Assembly (NCBI RefSeq): GCF_937129435.1 | Contig: NZ_CAKZNF010000010.1 | Location: forward strand, 1 to 35,985 | Reading direction: 5' to 3' | DNA from: an uncultured Parasphingopyxis sp. | GTDB taxonomy: Bacteria > Pseudomonadota > Alphaproteobacteria > Sphingomonadales > Sphingomonadaceae | DNA: 35,985 nt | In this document: piece after piece, positions 23,398-31,701 of the stretch | Position numbering within the stretch: the first letter of the stretch is position 1 | How the letters are laid out: every line of letters begins with the position of its first letter | The notes under the pieces: generated by a model | Database searches by the model: none | Told to the model about the DNA's origin: nothing | The model's input: the letters and a program-made list of their open reading frames with translations, nothing else | Program-made: the position numbers and the translations under genes

Positions 23398-26300
23398 ATG
23401 TCGATTCATAAAAACCGTGCCGCAACACTCGCAGCGGGATCCGCTTTTGCTGCCATGGCGCTTGCGCTGGCAACGCCGGCCCAGGCCATCGTGCCCAACG
23501 ACAATTTCACGCCGGCCGACATCATAGACGATACCGGGGTGAACGGCGTCGGCATGTTTTTCCGCAGTGACGGCTTCGTCTGCACCGGCTCGCTGATCAA
23601 TCCTCGCACGGTCATCTTCGCAGCGCATTGCGTGAACGACCGCCCTGAAAGCGATTACGACACGAACGGCACGATCCAGTCGGCCTTCTCGTTCGACGAT
23701 AACGCACTGCCCGGGTTCCAGAACTGGATCAGCAACGGCTTCGCTTCGAACGCAGACCTCGCCGTCTATAACATCGGTCAGATTCTTTATAATCCGCGCT
23801 CGCTCGAAGATCCGAATGCCTTCGGTTTCCTCGAAGGCGATGTCGCGGTCGCAGCGTTGAGCGATCCGGCCAGCGACGTCCCCACATGGACGCTGCTCTT
23901 CTCGCCGCTGCCAACCCCCACGCAGACGCCTGACGACGGTACCGGCTATCACGTCAACATCACCGGCTATGGCCGTTCGGGCAACGGTACCGACGGCGCA
24001 ATTCAGGGCATCGACTGGCGCCGCCGCGCTGCCGAGAACATGCTCGGCGCACTAACCTCGTTCGACGAGCGCAACACCTTCCTCTTCGGCGATCCCTTCG
24101 GCGATCTTCCGCAGAGCCTGTATCGCCTCGACTTCGACGACCCCAATGAGACGAATGAGTTCGACTTCAACCTGTACCAGGATGAAGCGCGCACCCGCGA
24201 GGGGACGACGGCCGGCGGCGACTCCGGCGGCCCGCTGATTCTCGACCGGGCGAACAATTCTCTCAGCGACGAAAATCTGGTGCTGGCCGTTCTTTCGGGT
24301 GGCAGCCGCTTCTTCGGCCCGCAGGTCTTTTCGAGCTATGGCACCGAGAGCTTCTATCAGCCGCTTTATCTCTTCTGGGACTATATCGCCGAGGTGAACC
24401 CGTATCGCTATGCGAGCTCGGTCGAAGGCGATGGGGCTTGGGAAGATCCTTCGCACTGGGTCACGACGCTCGACCCGGCCTATCGGATCATCGACGATAA
24501 CGGCAATGTCGTGAACGGCATTCCGACCTCGCCGGGTGCGAGCGTCGACGGCGGTGCGCCGGACTTTGGTGTGGTGTGCTTCGATCCGCGCGGACCGAGC
24601 AATCCGCCTGATGATGTGCACGAGTGCCAGGATCTTGCGACCGGCGACCCGGTTCCGCCGTCACGTGAAGATGGTGGCGCAACTGCCGGCGCGGATCTGG
24701 CCGTGGCGACGACCGATCAACGTGGGCGCGCAACGCTCGGCGGCGAAACGGCGGCACCGGCTGCCGGCGAATCGCCGCAGGGCATCAACGGCGGACCTCC
24801 GGAATATGTCGATGCGCCGCTCCCGGCCGCGACGATCGAAAACGGTCTTCCGGGTGCCACGGGCTTCGTGCCGAACAATATCGATCCCGATCCCAGCACC
24901 GGTGTTCGGGCACGCTATTTCGATGTGATGCTTGGCGCTCCGGGCACGACCCGTCTCAGCTCGCGCGGATACGAGATCGACGTCCTTTCGGTGACCGGCG
25001 ATGCACGGCTCGTGATCACCGGTCGTGCCGATCTCACGGTGCTGGGCGACTTCACCCAGACCGGCGGGATCGTCGATATCGACGGCCGCCTGACCACGGG
25101 CGAGGCGCTGATGGTCGACGGCCTTCTGCGTGGCCGCGGCGTGTTCGATCCGACCTTCTTCACGGTCGTTTCCGGCACCATCAATCCGCGCGGCAACAAT
25201 ATGGGCACGTTCACCGTTCGCGGCGACGTAATCCTGTCCTCGGGCGCGACGACGATCTTCGATATCGTCCGCAACCGTAACGACCGGATTACCGTCAAGG
25301 GCGATGCCGACAATCCGGGCTATTTCGTAGCTGGCGGCACCGCCAACTTCCGCATCGGCACCGGTGCCGCTCCGCGTGACGGCGACCGGTACAACATCGT
25401 CAGCGCCACCCGTGTCATTGGAGAGTTCGACAATGTGACGGGCAGCGTCGGGGTTCTGAACCCGGTCCTGACCTACGATGCGGATGCGATCCGGGTAACG
25501 CTGGAAGCGGGGCTGATGACCGATTTCATCGGTGCCAGTGCATCGCCGGCGGCGCTTTCGTTCGCCAACGCGCTCGATGCGCTCCGTGGCAGCGACTACA
25601 ACTCGCTCTACGGCGTATATGGTGCGCTCGACGTTATGGACGCGCAGAGCCTGACGGCGACGCTCGCCGGCTTCGCGCCGACCATCCGGAACGAGTCGAT
25701 GGAGATCGGCAGCCTGCAGAACGAGCAGATGCTGAACCTCGTCACCGATCGTCTCTCGATGATCGGCACCGACCGGGTCCAGCGCGGCACCTTCAACATC
25801 GTCGGTTCGCCCGAAGCGATCGGTATCGCCGCTGGCGGGTCGAACATGTCGACCACGATGGCCAGCCGCCGCAGCTTCACCGATCGCGTCGTGTCTTCGG
25901 GCCGCACGCTCGGCCAGCTGCCCGACAATATGAGCGGCTTCATCTCGGGCGGTTACGAAATGGGCCGCACGGCGACCAATTTCGGCAGCCGGAACGACAT
26001 GCGGGCCACCTACCACATGGCGCTCGGCCTTGAGGCGGAAGTCACCGACAACCTGACGGTGGGCGGTGCAACCGCGTTGAGCCAGGGCCGTTCGTCGCTG
26101 CGCGGATCGGCCGCCAATGTGCGGACGAACCAGGCAATGATGTACGCCTCCTACAATATGGGCGGCGGCGCCTATGTTGCGGGCCTCGGATCGGCTTCGA
26201 TCAGCGATATCGGCACCGATCGTCTCACCGACAATGGCTATGAGACGGCGAGGTTCAACAACGACACCACGGCGAGCCACTATGCCGCTGGCGTCGAAGC

Positions 26301-26757
26301 CGGTGTCAATATCGGGATCGGTAGCGACTTCAACCTGACGCCGCGTGTGGGCCTTCGTTACCTGCGCAATTCGGTCGACGGCTATATGGAGAGCGGTTCC
26401 GAGGCCGCGCTCCAGGTCGATACGGTTCGCGAACAGCGGATCGAAGGCCGGGTCGGCTTCGCCTTCCAGGGTGAGACGACGGTCGGCGATGGCTGGACGC
26501 TTCGTCCGCAGCTATCGGCCGACTATGTCAACGCCGTGGGCGGCAACAATACGGACATGACTGTTCGCTTCGCCAACGCTGCCGGTGTCCCGATCGTGCT
26601 GCCGGGCTTTGCCAATGACGGCAGCTGGGCCGAGGTCCGTGGCGGTCTCAGCATCGAGCGTGGCAACATGTCGTTCACGACGGCCGTCGAGACCGACATT
26701 TCGCGCGCCAACCGCCGTGACGACCGTGCGGTCGCCGAGTTCTCGGTCAGCTTCTAG
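23398..26757 (+). CDS. Autotransporter with trypsin-like (S1) protease passenger
   Basis: A 1119-aa type Va secreted protein. A signal peptide of about 30 residues (ending ATPAQA) leads to an S1 peptidase domain: CTGSLINPRTVIFAAHC (His77), EGDVAVAAL (Asp148, likely the triad Asp) and TTAGGDSGGPLI (Ser276). Residues about 500-700 form a beta-helix passenger with RLSSRGYEIDVLSVTGDA and DGLLRGRGVF, typical of autotransporter-associated repeats. From about residue 830 to the end lies the 12-strand autotransporter barrel, ending in AVAEFSVSF with the C-terminal Phe. The gene is monocistronic and followed by a strong terminator. The substrate, and whether the passenger is released, are unknown. Confidence 0.92.
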   Translation: MSIHKNRAATLAAGSAFAAMALALATPAQAIVPNDNFTPADIIDDTGVNGVGMFFRSDGFVCTGSLINPRTVIFAAHCVNDRPESDYDTNGTIQSAFSFDDNALPGFQNWISNGFASNADLAVYNIGQILYNPRSLEDPNAFGFLEGDVAVAALSDPASDVPTWTLLFSPLPTPTQTPDDGTGYHVNITGYGRSGNGTDGAIQGIDWRRRAAENMLGALTSFDERNTFLFGDPFGDLPQSLYRLDFDDPNETNEFDFNLYQDEARTREGTTAGGDSGGPLILDRANNSLSDENLVLAVLSGGSRFFGPQVFSSYGTESFYQPLYLFWDYIAEVNPYRYASSVEGDGAWEDPSHWVTTLDPAYRIIDDNGNVVNGIPTSPGASVDGGAPDFGVVCFDPRGPSNPPDDVHECQDLATGDPVPPSREDGGATAGADLAVATTDQRGRATLGGETAAPAAGESPQGINGGPPEYVDAPLPAATIENGLPGATGFVPNNIDPDPSTGVRARYFDVMLGAPGTTRLSSRGYEIDVLSVTGDARLVITGRADLTVLGDFTQTGGIVDIDGRLTTGEALMVDGLLRGRGVFDPTFFTVVSGTINPRGNNMGTFTVRGDVILSSGATTIFDIVRNRNDRITVKGDADNPGYFVAGGTANFRIGTGAAPRDGDRYNIVSATRVIGEFDNVTGSVGVLNPVLTYDADAIRVTLEAGLMTDFIGASASPAALSFANALDALRGSDYNSLYGVYGALDVMDAQSLTATLAGFAPTIRNESMEIGSLQNEQMLNLVTDRLSMIGTDRVQRGTFNIVGSPEAIGIAAGGSNMSTTMASRRSFTDRVVSSGRTLGQLPDNMSGFISGGYEMGRTATNFGSRNDMRATYHMALGLEAEVTDNLTVGGATALSQGRSSLRGSAANVRTNQAMMYASYNMGGGAYVAGLGSASISDIGTDRLTDNGYETARFNNDTTASHYAAGVEAGVNIGIGSDFNLTPRVGLRYLRNSVDGYMESGSEAALQVDTVREQRIEGRVGFAFQGETTVGDGWTLRPQLSADYVNAVGGNNTDMTVRFANAAGVPIVLPGFANDGSWAEVRGGLSIERGNMSFTTAVETDISRANRRDDRAVAEFSVSF

Positions 26758-26776
26758 GCGATACCGACAACCTCAT

Positions 26777-26812
26777 AAAAGGGCCCGGGGAGGAAACTCT
26801 CCGGGCCCTTTT
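26777..26812 (+). terminator. Intrinsic terminator after the autotransporter gene
   Basis: AAAAGGGCCCGG (26777-26788) pairs perfectly with CCGGGCCCTTTT (26801-26812) around a 12-nt loop; the stem is symmetric, so it could terminate in both directions. Confidence 0.9.
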
Positions 26813-27096
26813 GTGTGCACCATTCACGAGTTGCTGCCACGACGTCCGGCTGGCTTACCTTTGCCTGTCATACGCCGTCCACGGAGCTCTCTCTGACATG
26901 CTCTGACGTCGATGCAGGCGGGGCCTTAGGCCGAAGCTGTGCCCTTATCTCGCCGCTGGGATTGGTGACCGCCGCCGTCGGGCGAGTCGCTCACACCACG
27001 GCCGGTTCATCAGTTTTCGATGTCGTGGCCCCCGATCCCGGCAGATATATCCGGAACGCCGTTTGACGAGTGTCCGGCCGGCCGCAACCGGCGGGC
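26813..27096. other. Non-coding stretch between two terminators
   Basis: About 280 bp without a recognisable gene. The only open frame (26815-27066, plus) has no ribosome binding site and a composition unlike neighbouring proteins. No tRNA, inverted repeat of note or promoter pair was recognised. It lies between the terminators of the autotransporter and cold-shock genes, so any transcript would need its own promoter. Confidence 0.5.
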
Positions 27097-27130
27097 AAAA
27101 GAAAAGCCCGGCAGCGAGAACTGCCGGGCT
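27097..27130 (-). terminator. Intrinsic terminator after the cold-shock gene
   Basis: On the minus strand AGCCCGGCAG, a 6-nt loop and CTGCCGGGCT form a perfect 10-bp stem followed by TTTTCTTTT. It lies 59 nt past the stop codon of the double cold-shock gene. Confidence 0.9.
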
Positions 27131-27188
27131 CCTTCTGGTTCGTTGAGCAAGCGCGGCGACCGACGAGCCGCCTGGCTTATCCGCCCCT

Positions 27189-27878
27189 CTAGTCGGTCTT
27201 GGGCTGCAGATTCACCGCAGCAAACTTGCCGCGACGATCGACCTCGAGATCGAAGTCGAGCCGGTCACCCTCGTTGAGACCCGACATACCGGCGCGTTCG
27301 ACGGCGCTGATATGCACGAACGCATCGGGCTGGCCGTCATCGCGTTGGATGAAGCCGAAGCCCTTCATCGAGTTGAAGAACTTTACCGTCCCGCTTGCGC
27401 TGTCGCCGGTCAGCTTGCGCGCCGGGCCGCGCTCTTCGCGCTGCGGTACCTCGAGCGGTTCACCCTCGATCACGAGGTCGCTCGCCGACACCTTGCCGTT
27501 GCGGTCGACCAGCGTGAAGCTCAGCGGCTGGCCTTCGGCCAGGCCCTGTAACCCGGCCTTTTCGACCTCGCTGATATGGACGAAGACATCCTCGCCGCCA
27601 TCGTCGCGGACGATGAAGCCGAAGCCCTTCTGTCCGTTGAAGAACTTTACGACGCCCTTGCCCTCGCCGACAATCTGCCGGGGCATCCCGCCGCCGCGGA
27701 AGCCGCCGCCGCCGCCTCCGCCACCGCGATCCTGGAAACCGCCGCCGCGATCGTCATTGCCGCCGCTTAAGCCGCCGCGCTCCTGAAAACCGCTGCCTTG
27801 TTCCTGATAATAGTTTTCGTCGCCGAAACCGTCGCGCTTGTCCTGCCGGCGTCCGCGCCGGCCCCTGTCAAAACCCAT
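27189..27878 (-). CDS. Double cold-shock-domain protein with RGG-like N-terminus
   Basis: A 229-aa protein. Residues 1-68 are a Gly/Arg/Asp/Gln-rich low-complexity segment (GFDRGRRGRRQDKRDG, GGGGGGGGFRGGG). Two cold-shock OB folds follow: the first at about 72-138 with GKGVVKFFNGQKGFGFIVRD and DVFVHISEVEKAG, the second at about 160-226 with GTVKFFNSMKGFGFIQRDDG and DAFVHISAVERAG. Both keep the RNP1 (KGFGFI) and RNP2 (VFVHI or AFVHI) motifs for single-stranded nucleic acid binding. ATG 27878 is preceded by AAGGAAG at 12 nt; an in-frame start at 27980 would include the leader. An RNA chaperone role is inferred from the family. Confidence 0.9.
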   Translation of the reverse strand: MGFDRGRRGRRQDKRDGFGDENYYQEQGSGFQERGGLSGGNDDRGGGFQDRGGGGGGGGFRGGGMPRQIVGEGKGVVKFFNGQKGFGFIVRDDGGEDVFVHISEVEKAGLQGLAEGQPLSFTLVDRNGKVSASDLVIEGEPLEVPQREERGPARKLTGDSASGTVKFFNSMKGFGFIQRDDGQPDAFVHISAVERAGMSGLNEGDRLDFDLEVDRRGKFAAVNLQPKTD

Positions 27879-28082
27879 GGGTAGTAAAATCTTCCTTTGC
27901 CCGGTCATATATATCAGCAGTCGCGCCGGGCATGACGCGCGAACCCCCTGGCGCAAACCGTTCGCGCCATGATTCGCCATAGCGCAATTTTGCCCGGTCT
28001 GCGAGGGTTTTGGCGAAACCAGCTACCGTATGGCGCGCAAAGCCGTCTTGTCAGCGCAATTCGGCTGCGGCATTTGCGCTTG

Positions 28083-28886
28083 ATGGACCAGATACTCGCC
28101 GTCTTTATCGACCCCGCCAATATCGCCGCGCTCGTCACGCTGATCGTGCTCGAAGTCGTGTTGGGCATCGACAACCTCATCTTCATTTCTATCCTGTCGA
28201 ACAAGCTTCCGCCCGAACAGCGGCAAAAGGCCCGGCGGATCGGTATCGCGCTCGCACTGATCATGCGCCTGGCGCTGCTCTCGATGATCGCCTGGATCGT
28301 GCAGGCGACGCAGGTGCTGTTCGATCTCGGCCTGACCGGCCCGCTGGACAGCCATGGCGCGCCGACCTTCGAAACCGCCTTTTCGACGCGCGACCTGATC
28401 CTGATCGCGGGCGGGCTGTTCCTGCTCTGGAAGGCGACGAAGGAAATCCATCACAATGTCGATTCGGAGGTTTCCGGCGAGATACTCGACAAGAAGGGCA
28501 GGGGATCGCTGACCTTCACCTCGGCCATCGTGCAGATCTTGCTGCTCGACATGGTTTTCTCGATCGATTCGATCCTGACCGCCGTCGGGATGACCGATGT
28601 GCTGCCGATCATGGTGGTGGCTGTCATCGTTGCCGTTGTCGTCATGCTGGTCGCCGCCGATCCGCTCGCCGAGTTCATCGATCGCAACCCCAGCGTCGTC
28701 ATGCTGGCACTCGCCTTTTTGATGATGATCGGTTTCGTACTGATCGCCGACGGGTTCGGCGTGCATATCCCCAAGGGCTATATCTACGCCGCCATGGCAT
28801 TTGCCGCCGGTGTCGAGGCTCTCAACATCATGGCGCGCAAGGCGCGGATGCGGCGCAAAGGCAACGCGTCCGACACGGAAGCTTAG
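28083..28886 (+). CDS. TerC family membrane protein
   Basis: A 267-aa integral membrane protein with about seven helices and the paired acidic family motifs [20 protein letters not shown] (near residues 22-41) and [19 protein letters not shown]. TerC proteins such as Alx of E. coli and MeeF/MeeY of Bacillus export Mn2+ or support metalation of secreted proteins; transport of Mn2+ here is transferred from the family. ATG 28083 gives the usual start ([20 protein letters not shown]); no strong ribosome binding site is visible. The gene is divergent from the cold-shock gene and 45 nt upstream of the RNase D-like gene. Confidence 0.9.
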   Translation: MDQILAVFIDPANIAALVTLIVLEVVLGIDNLIFISILSNKLPPEQRQKARRIGIALALIMRLALLSMIAWIVQATQVLFDLGLTGPLDSHGAPTFETAFSTRDLILIAGGLFLLWKATKEIHHNVDSEVSGEILDKKGRGSLTFTSAIVQILLLDMVFSIDSILTAVGMTDVLPIMVVAVIVAVVVMLVAADPLAEFIDRNPSVVMLALAFLMMIGFVLIADGFGVHIPKGYIYAAMAFAAGVEALNIMARKARMRRKGNASDTEA

Positions 28887-28931
28887 CGCGCGGCCATTGA
28901 GCGTTCATCGCGTTCGGCCTATGGGCGGGGC

Positions 28932-29549
28932 ATGACCGTTCATTTTCACGAAGAAGACCTGCCGGCGGGCGTGCTGGCCGATGGGCCGATCGCCGTCGAT
29001 ACCGAAACCATGGGGCTGCAGACGCCTCGTGACCGGCTTTGCGTCGTGCAGCTTGCCGATGGAAAGGGCGACGAGCACCTCGTCCGCTTCGGGCCGGACA
29101 GCGATTATGCCGCGCCGAATCTGAAGGCCGTGCTCGGCGATCCGGACCGGATCAAGATCTACCATTTCGGCCGCTTCGATATCGCCGCGATCCTGCACTA
29201 TATGGGCGTGATGGCGGCACCGGTTTACTGCACGAAAATCGCATCGCGCCTCGTGCGGACCTATACCGATCGGCACGGGCTGAAGGAGCTTTGCCGGGAG
29301 ATGCTGGGCGAGGACATATCGAAGCAGCAGCAAAGTTCGGACTGGGGTGCACCCGAACTCAGCGACGCGCAGAAGGATTATGCCGCGTCCGATGTCCGCT
29401 ATCTCCACCGGTTGATGGACGAAATGAACACGCGTCTCGTACGCGAAGGGCGGATGGAATTGGCGCAGGCCTGTTTCGATTTCCTTCCGCATCGCGCGCA
29501 GCTCGATCTGGCCGGTTGGCCGGAGATCGACATCTTCGCCCATGTCTGA
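28932..29549 (+). CDS. rnd: RNase D-type 3'-5' exonuclease (single domain)
   Basis: A 205-aa DEDDy exonuclease. The catalytic acids are Asp23 and Glu25 in IAVDTETMGL, Asp83 in IYHFGRFDIAA and Asp154 with Tyr150 in YAASDVRYLH. It lacks the HRDC domains of full-length E. coli RNase D (375 aa), as is common for the RNase D-like gene preceding lptC in sphingomonads. It probably trims stable RNA. The 3' end overlaps the lptC start by 8 nt, which makes it the first gene of the rnd-lptC-lptA run. Confidence 0.9.
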   Translation: MTVHFHEEDLPAGVLADGPIAVDTETMGLQTPRDRLCVVQLADGKGDEHLVRFGPDSDYAAPNLKAVLGDPDRIKIYHFGRFDIAAILHYMGVMAAPVYCTKIASRLVRTYTDRHGLKELCREMLGEDISKQQQSSDWGAPELSDAQKDYAASDVRYLHRLMDEMNTRLVREGRMELAQACFDFLPHRAQLDLAGWPEIDIFAHV

Positions 29550-30180
29550 GGCGGCCCGCCAGCAGCGCAATCGGCGCCAGGCCTGGGCGCATCCGGGCGG
29601 CCGGCATGACAAACTGGTCGGGCTGCTCAACATATTGTTGCCCTGCGCGGTCGGCGTGCTGGCGGCTTTCCTAGCCATGGCGCCGCTTCAGCAGAACAGC
29701 GAGCTCAATTTCCTGCTCTCCAAGGACAATGTCGAGATCGCCGATGAACGGCTGCGCGTCGAAGCGGCGCGCTATAGCGGCGCCGACGATCGCGGACGGC
29801 TGTTCGAACTGCGCGCCCAGTCGGCGGTGCAGCGTTCTTCGGATACGCCGGTGGTCGAGATGGAGAATCTCACCGCACGCATCGATCTCGACGACGGGCC
29901 CGCCGTGATCGTCGCGCGCGACGGGCGCTACGATATGGACGAACAGACGGTCGCCGTCGAAGGGCCGGTGCTGATGCGCGCTTCGGACGGTTACCGGCTC
30001 GAAACCAGCGATGTCGATGTCGATCTGGGCGCGCGCGAAATGCGCAGCACCGGGGCGGTGACGGGACGCATTCCGCTCGGCCGGTTCCAGGCGAACGGCA
30101 TGCGCGTGAACATCGAAGACCGCTCTGTCGTGCTCAATGGCCGTGCCCGCTTGCGTATCGAGCAGGGAGGCGTCAGATAG
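29542..30180 (+). CDS. lptC: LPS export protein LptC
   Basis: A 212-aa bitopic protein. A short cytoplasmic basic N-terminus leads to one transmembrane helix near residues 26-46 (LLNILLPCAVGVLAAFLAM). A periplasmic beta-jellyroll follows (LSKDNVEIADERLRVEAARY, VVEMENLTARIDLDD, RYDMDEQTVAVEGPV), as in LptC. It links the inner-membrane LptBFG extractor to the periplasmic bridge. The start overlaps the RNase D stop and the stop lies 5 nt before lptA. Confidence 0.93.
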   Translation: MSEAARQQRNRRQAWAHPGGRHDKLVGLLNILLPCAVGVLAAFLAMAPLQQNSELNFLLSKDNVEIADERLRVEAARYSGADDRGRLFELRAQSAVQRSSDTPVVEMENLTARIDLDDGPAVIVARDGRYDMDEQTVAVEGPVLMRASDGYRLETSDVDVDLGAREMRSTGAVTGRIPLGRFQANGMRVNIEDRSVVLNGRARLRIEQGGVR

Positions 30181-30185
30181 CCGCC

Positions 30186-30731
30186 ATGACTCGATTGTCG
30201 ATCTTTTGTGCCGCCGGTGCCTTTGCTCTGCTCGGTGCCGTGCCCGCCTCCAGCCAGTCGGCGCTGCAGGGGCTGAACACCAACGCCCCCGTCGACGTTG
30301 CCGCCGACCGGATCGAGGTGGAGGACCGCGCCGATCGTGCGATCTTTTCCGGCAACGTCAATGTGCGCCAGGGCAATCTTGCGCTCGATGCGTCGCGTAT
30401 CACCGTCAATTACAGCGGCAATGCCGGCGGCGATGTGCAGGTGCGGCGGCTCGATGCATCGGGCGGCGTTTTCGTGCGCAGCCCCAGCGAGACCGCGCGG
30501 GGCCAGTTCGCGACCTACGATCTCGACCGGCGGCTGATCACGATGATCGGCGGCGTTGAGCTCAACCAGGGTGGCAATATCATCCGCGGCGGGCGGCTGG
30601 TGATCGATCTTAACAGCGGCCGGGCCGTGGTCGACGGTCGCAGCCAGGGCGGCGATGGCATCACGACGCAGGGCACGCCGAGCGGCCGTGTGACCGGCCG
30701 CTTCACGGTGCCGCAAAGGGGCGGGGAGTAA
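30186..30731 (+). CDS. lptA: LPS transport periplasmic bridge protein LptA
   Basis: A 181-aa protein with a signal peptide (MTRLSIFCAAGAFALLGAVP, cleavage after ASSQ) and an OstA-like jellyroll: PVDVAADRIEVEDRADRAIF, SGNVNVRQGNLALDASRIT and GRLVIDLNSGRAVVDGRSQG. LptA polymerises between LptC and LptD to carry LPS across the periplasm. It is 5 nt after lptC, so certainly in the same operon. A 94-bp palindromic element separates it from lptB. Confidence 0.95.
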   Translation: MTRLSIFCAAGAFALLGAVPASSQSALQGLNTNAPVDVAADRIEVEDRADRAIFSGNVNVRQGNLALDASRITVNYSGNAGGDVQVRRLDASGGVFVRSPSETARGQFATYDLDRRLITMIGGVELNQGGNIIRGGRLVIDLNSGRAVVDGRSQGGDGITTQGTPSGRVTGRFTVPQRGGE

Positions 30732-30746
30732 GAATCTATCCATCCT

Positions 30747-30840
30747 CGTCATTGCGAGCGAAGCGAAGCAATCCAGAGCCAAACAGGACGGCGCTTGTGG
30801 CTCTGGATTGCCGCGTCGCCTTCGGCTCCTCGCAATGACG
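30747..30840. repeat. Palindromic element between lptA and lptB
   Basis: CGTCATTGCGAG (30747-30758) and CTCGCAATGACG (30829-30840) form outer arms. GCAATCCAGAGCC (30768-30780) and GGCTCTGGATTGC (30799-30811) form inner arms; both pairs are perfect. AGCGAAGC against GCCTTCGGCT makes partial pairing between them. This matches a widespread intergenic repeat in proteobacterial genomes that starts CGTCATTGCGAGG. The sequence is known to be dispersed; its position inside the lpt run may affect mRNA stability between lptA and lptB. Confidence 0.9.
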
Positions 30841-30916
30841 AATTCCTTCGACCCTTGCCTCTCTTCCGGCCGGTGCCCGGTTCCAATCACGCAAGAATGA
30901 TGCCAAAAGCGCGCGC

Positions 30917-31696
30917 ATGAACGATGCCTCCGCAATCGCGCCCGCCGAGGCGATGCCCGTCACCGGCGAGGAGCCGGAAGGGCTGTCGGTCGTCTCGATC
31001 GCCAAGAGCTACGACAAGAAACAGGTGCTGCAGGACGTGTCGCTGCATGTCGGGCGGGGCGAGGTGATCGGGCTGCTCGGGCCGAACGGCGCGGGCAAGA
31101 CGACGTGCTTCTATTCGGTCATGGGGCTGGTGAAGCCGGATTCGGGCCGCATCATGCTCGACGGTGAGGATATCACCGGCCTCCCCATGTATCGCCGCGC
31201 GATCCTCGGCCTCGGTTACCTGCCGCAGGAAACCTCGATCTTTCGCGGGTTGAGCGTCGAGAAGAATATTTCCGCCGTGCTCGAAATGGCCGAGCCCGAC
31301 AAGGCGGCGCGGCAACAGCGGCTCGAACAGCTGCTAGAGGAATTCTCGATTCAGCATTTGCGCGATTCGCCGGCGATGGCGCTATCGGGCGGCGAGCGGC
31401 GGCGGTGCGAGATCGCCCGGGCGCTGGCCGCCAATCCTTCGATCATGCTGCTCGACGAGCCGTTCGCGGGTATCGATCCGATCTCGATCTCGGACATTCG
31501 CGATCTCGTCGCCGACCTGAAAAACCGCAACATCGGCGTGCTGATCACCGATCATAACGTCCGCGAGACGCTCGGCATCGTCGATCGTGCCTGCATCATC
31601 TACGATGGCAAGGTGCTGTTTGCCGGATCGCCCGACGAACTCGTGTCGAACGCCGAGGTACGGCGGCTTTACCTCGGCGAAGGGTTTGAAAGGTAA
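30917..31696 (+). CDS. lptB: LPS export ABC transporter ATPase LptB
   Basis: A 259-aa ABC ATPase. Walker A is GPNGAGKTT (55-63), the Q-loop is YLPQETSIFRGLSV (about 100-113), the signature is LSGGERRR (155-162), Walker B is IMLLDEPFAGID (175-186) and the H-loop is TDHNVRETL with His212. The YLPQE and LSGGERRR forms are diagnostic for LptB. It powers LPS extraction with LptFG. A 27-residue N-terminal extension precedes the nucleotide-binding domain. The palindrome at 30747-30840 separates it from lptA, and a highly structured spacer separates it from rpoN. Confidence 0.97.
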   Translation: MNDASAIAPAEAMPVTGEEPEGLSVVSIAKSYDKKQVLQDVSLHVGRGEVIGLLGPNGAGKTTCFYSVMGLVKPDSGRIMLDGEDITGLPMYRRAILGLGYLPQETSIFRGLSVEKNISAVLEMAEPDKAARQQRLEQLLEEFSIQHLRDSPAMALSGGERRRCEIARALAANPSIMLLDEPFAGIDPISISDIRDLVADLKNRNIGVLITDHNVRETLGIVDRACIIYDGKVLFAGSPDELVSNAEVRRLYLGEGFER

Positions 31697-31701
31697 GGCT
31701 T

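Noticed and set aside
24661..26280. 539-codon minus-strand frame opposite the autotransporter
   Set aside because: Antisense to well-supported autotransporter domains; composition is the reverse complement pattern of the true gene.
26815..27066. 83-codon plus-strand frame after the autotransporter terminator
   Set aside because: No ribosome binding site, starts within a few bases of the terminator stem, and no recognisable sequence.
27969..28082. Possible Mn riboswitch (yybP-ykoY) ahead of the TerC gene
   Set aside because: The conserved loop sequences of that riboswitch were not found; only short chance inverted repeats are present.
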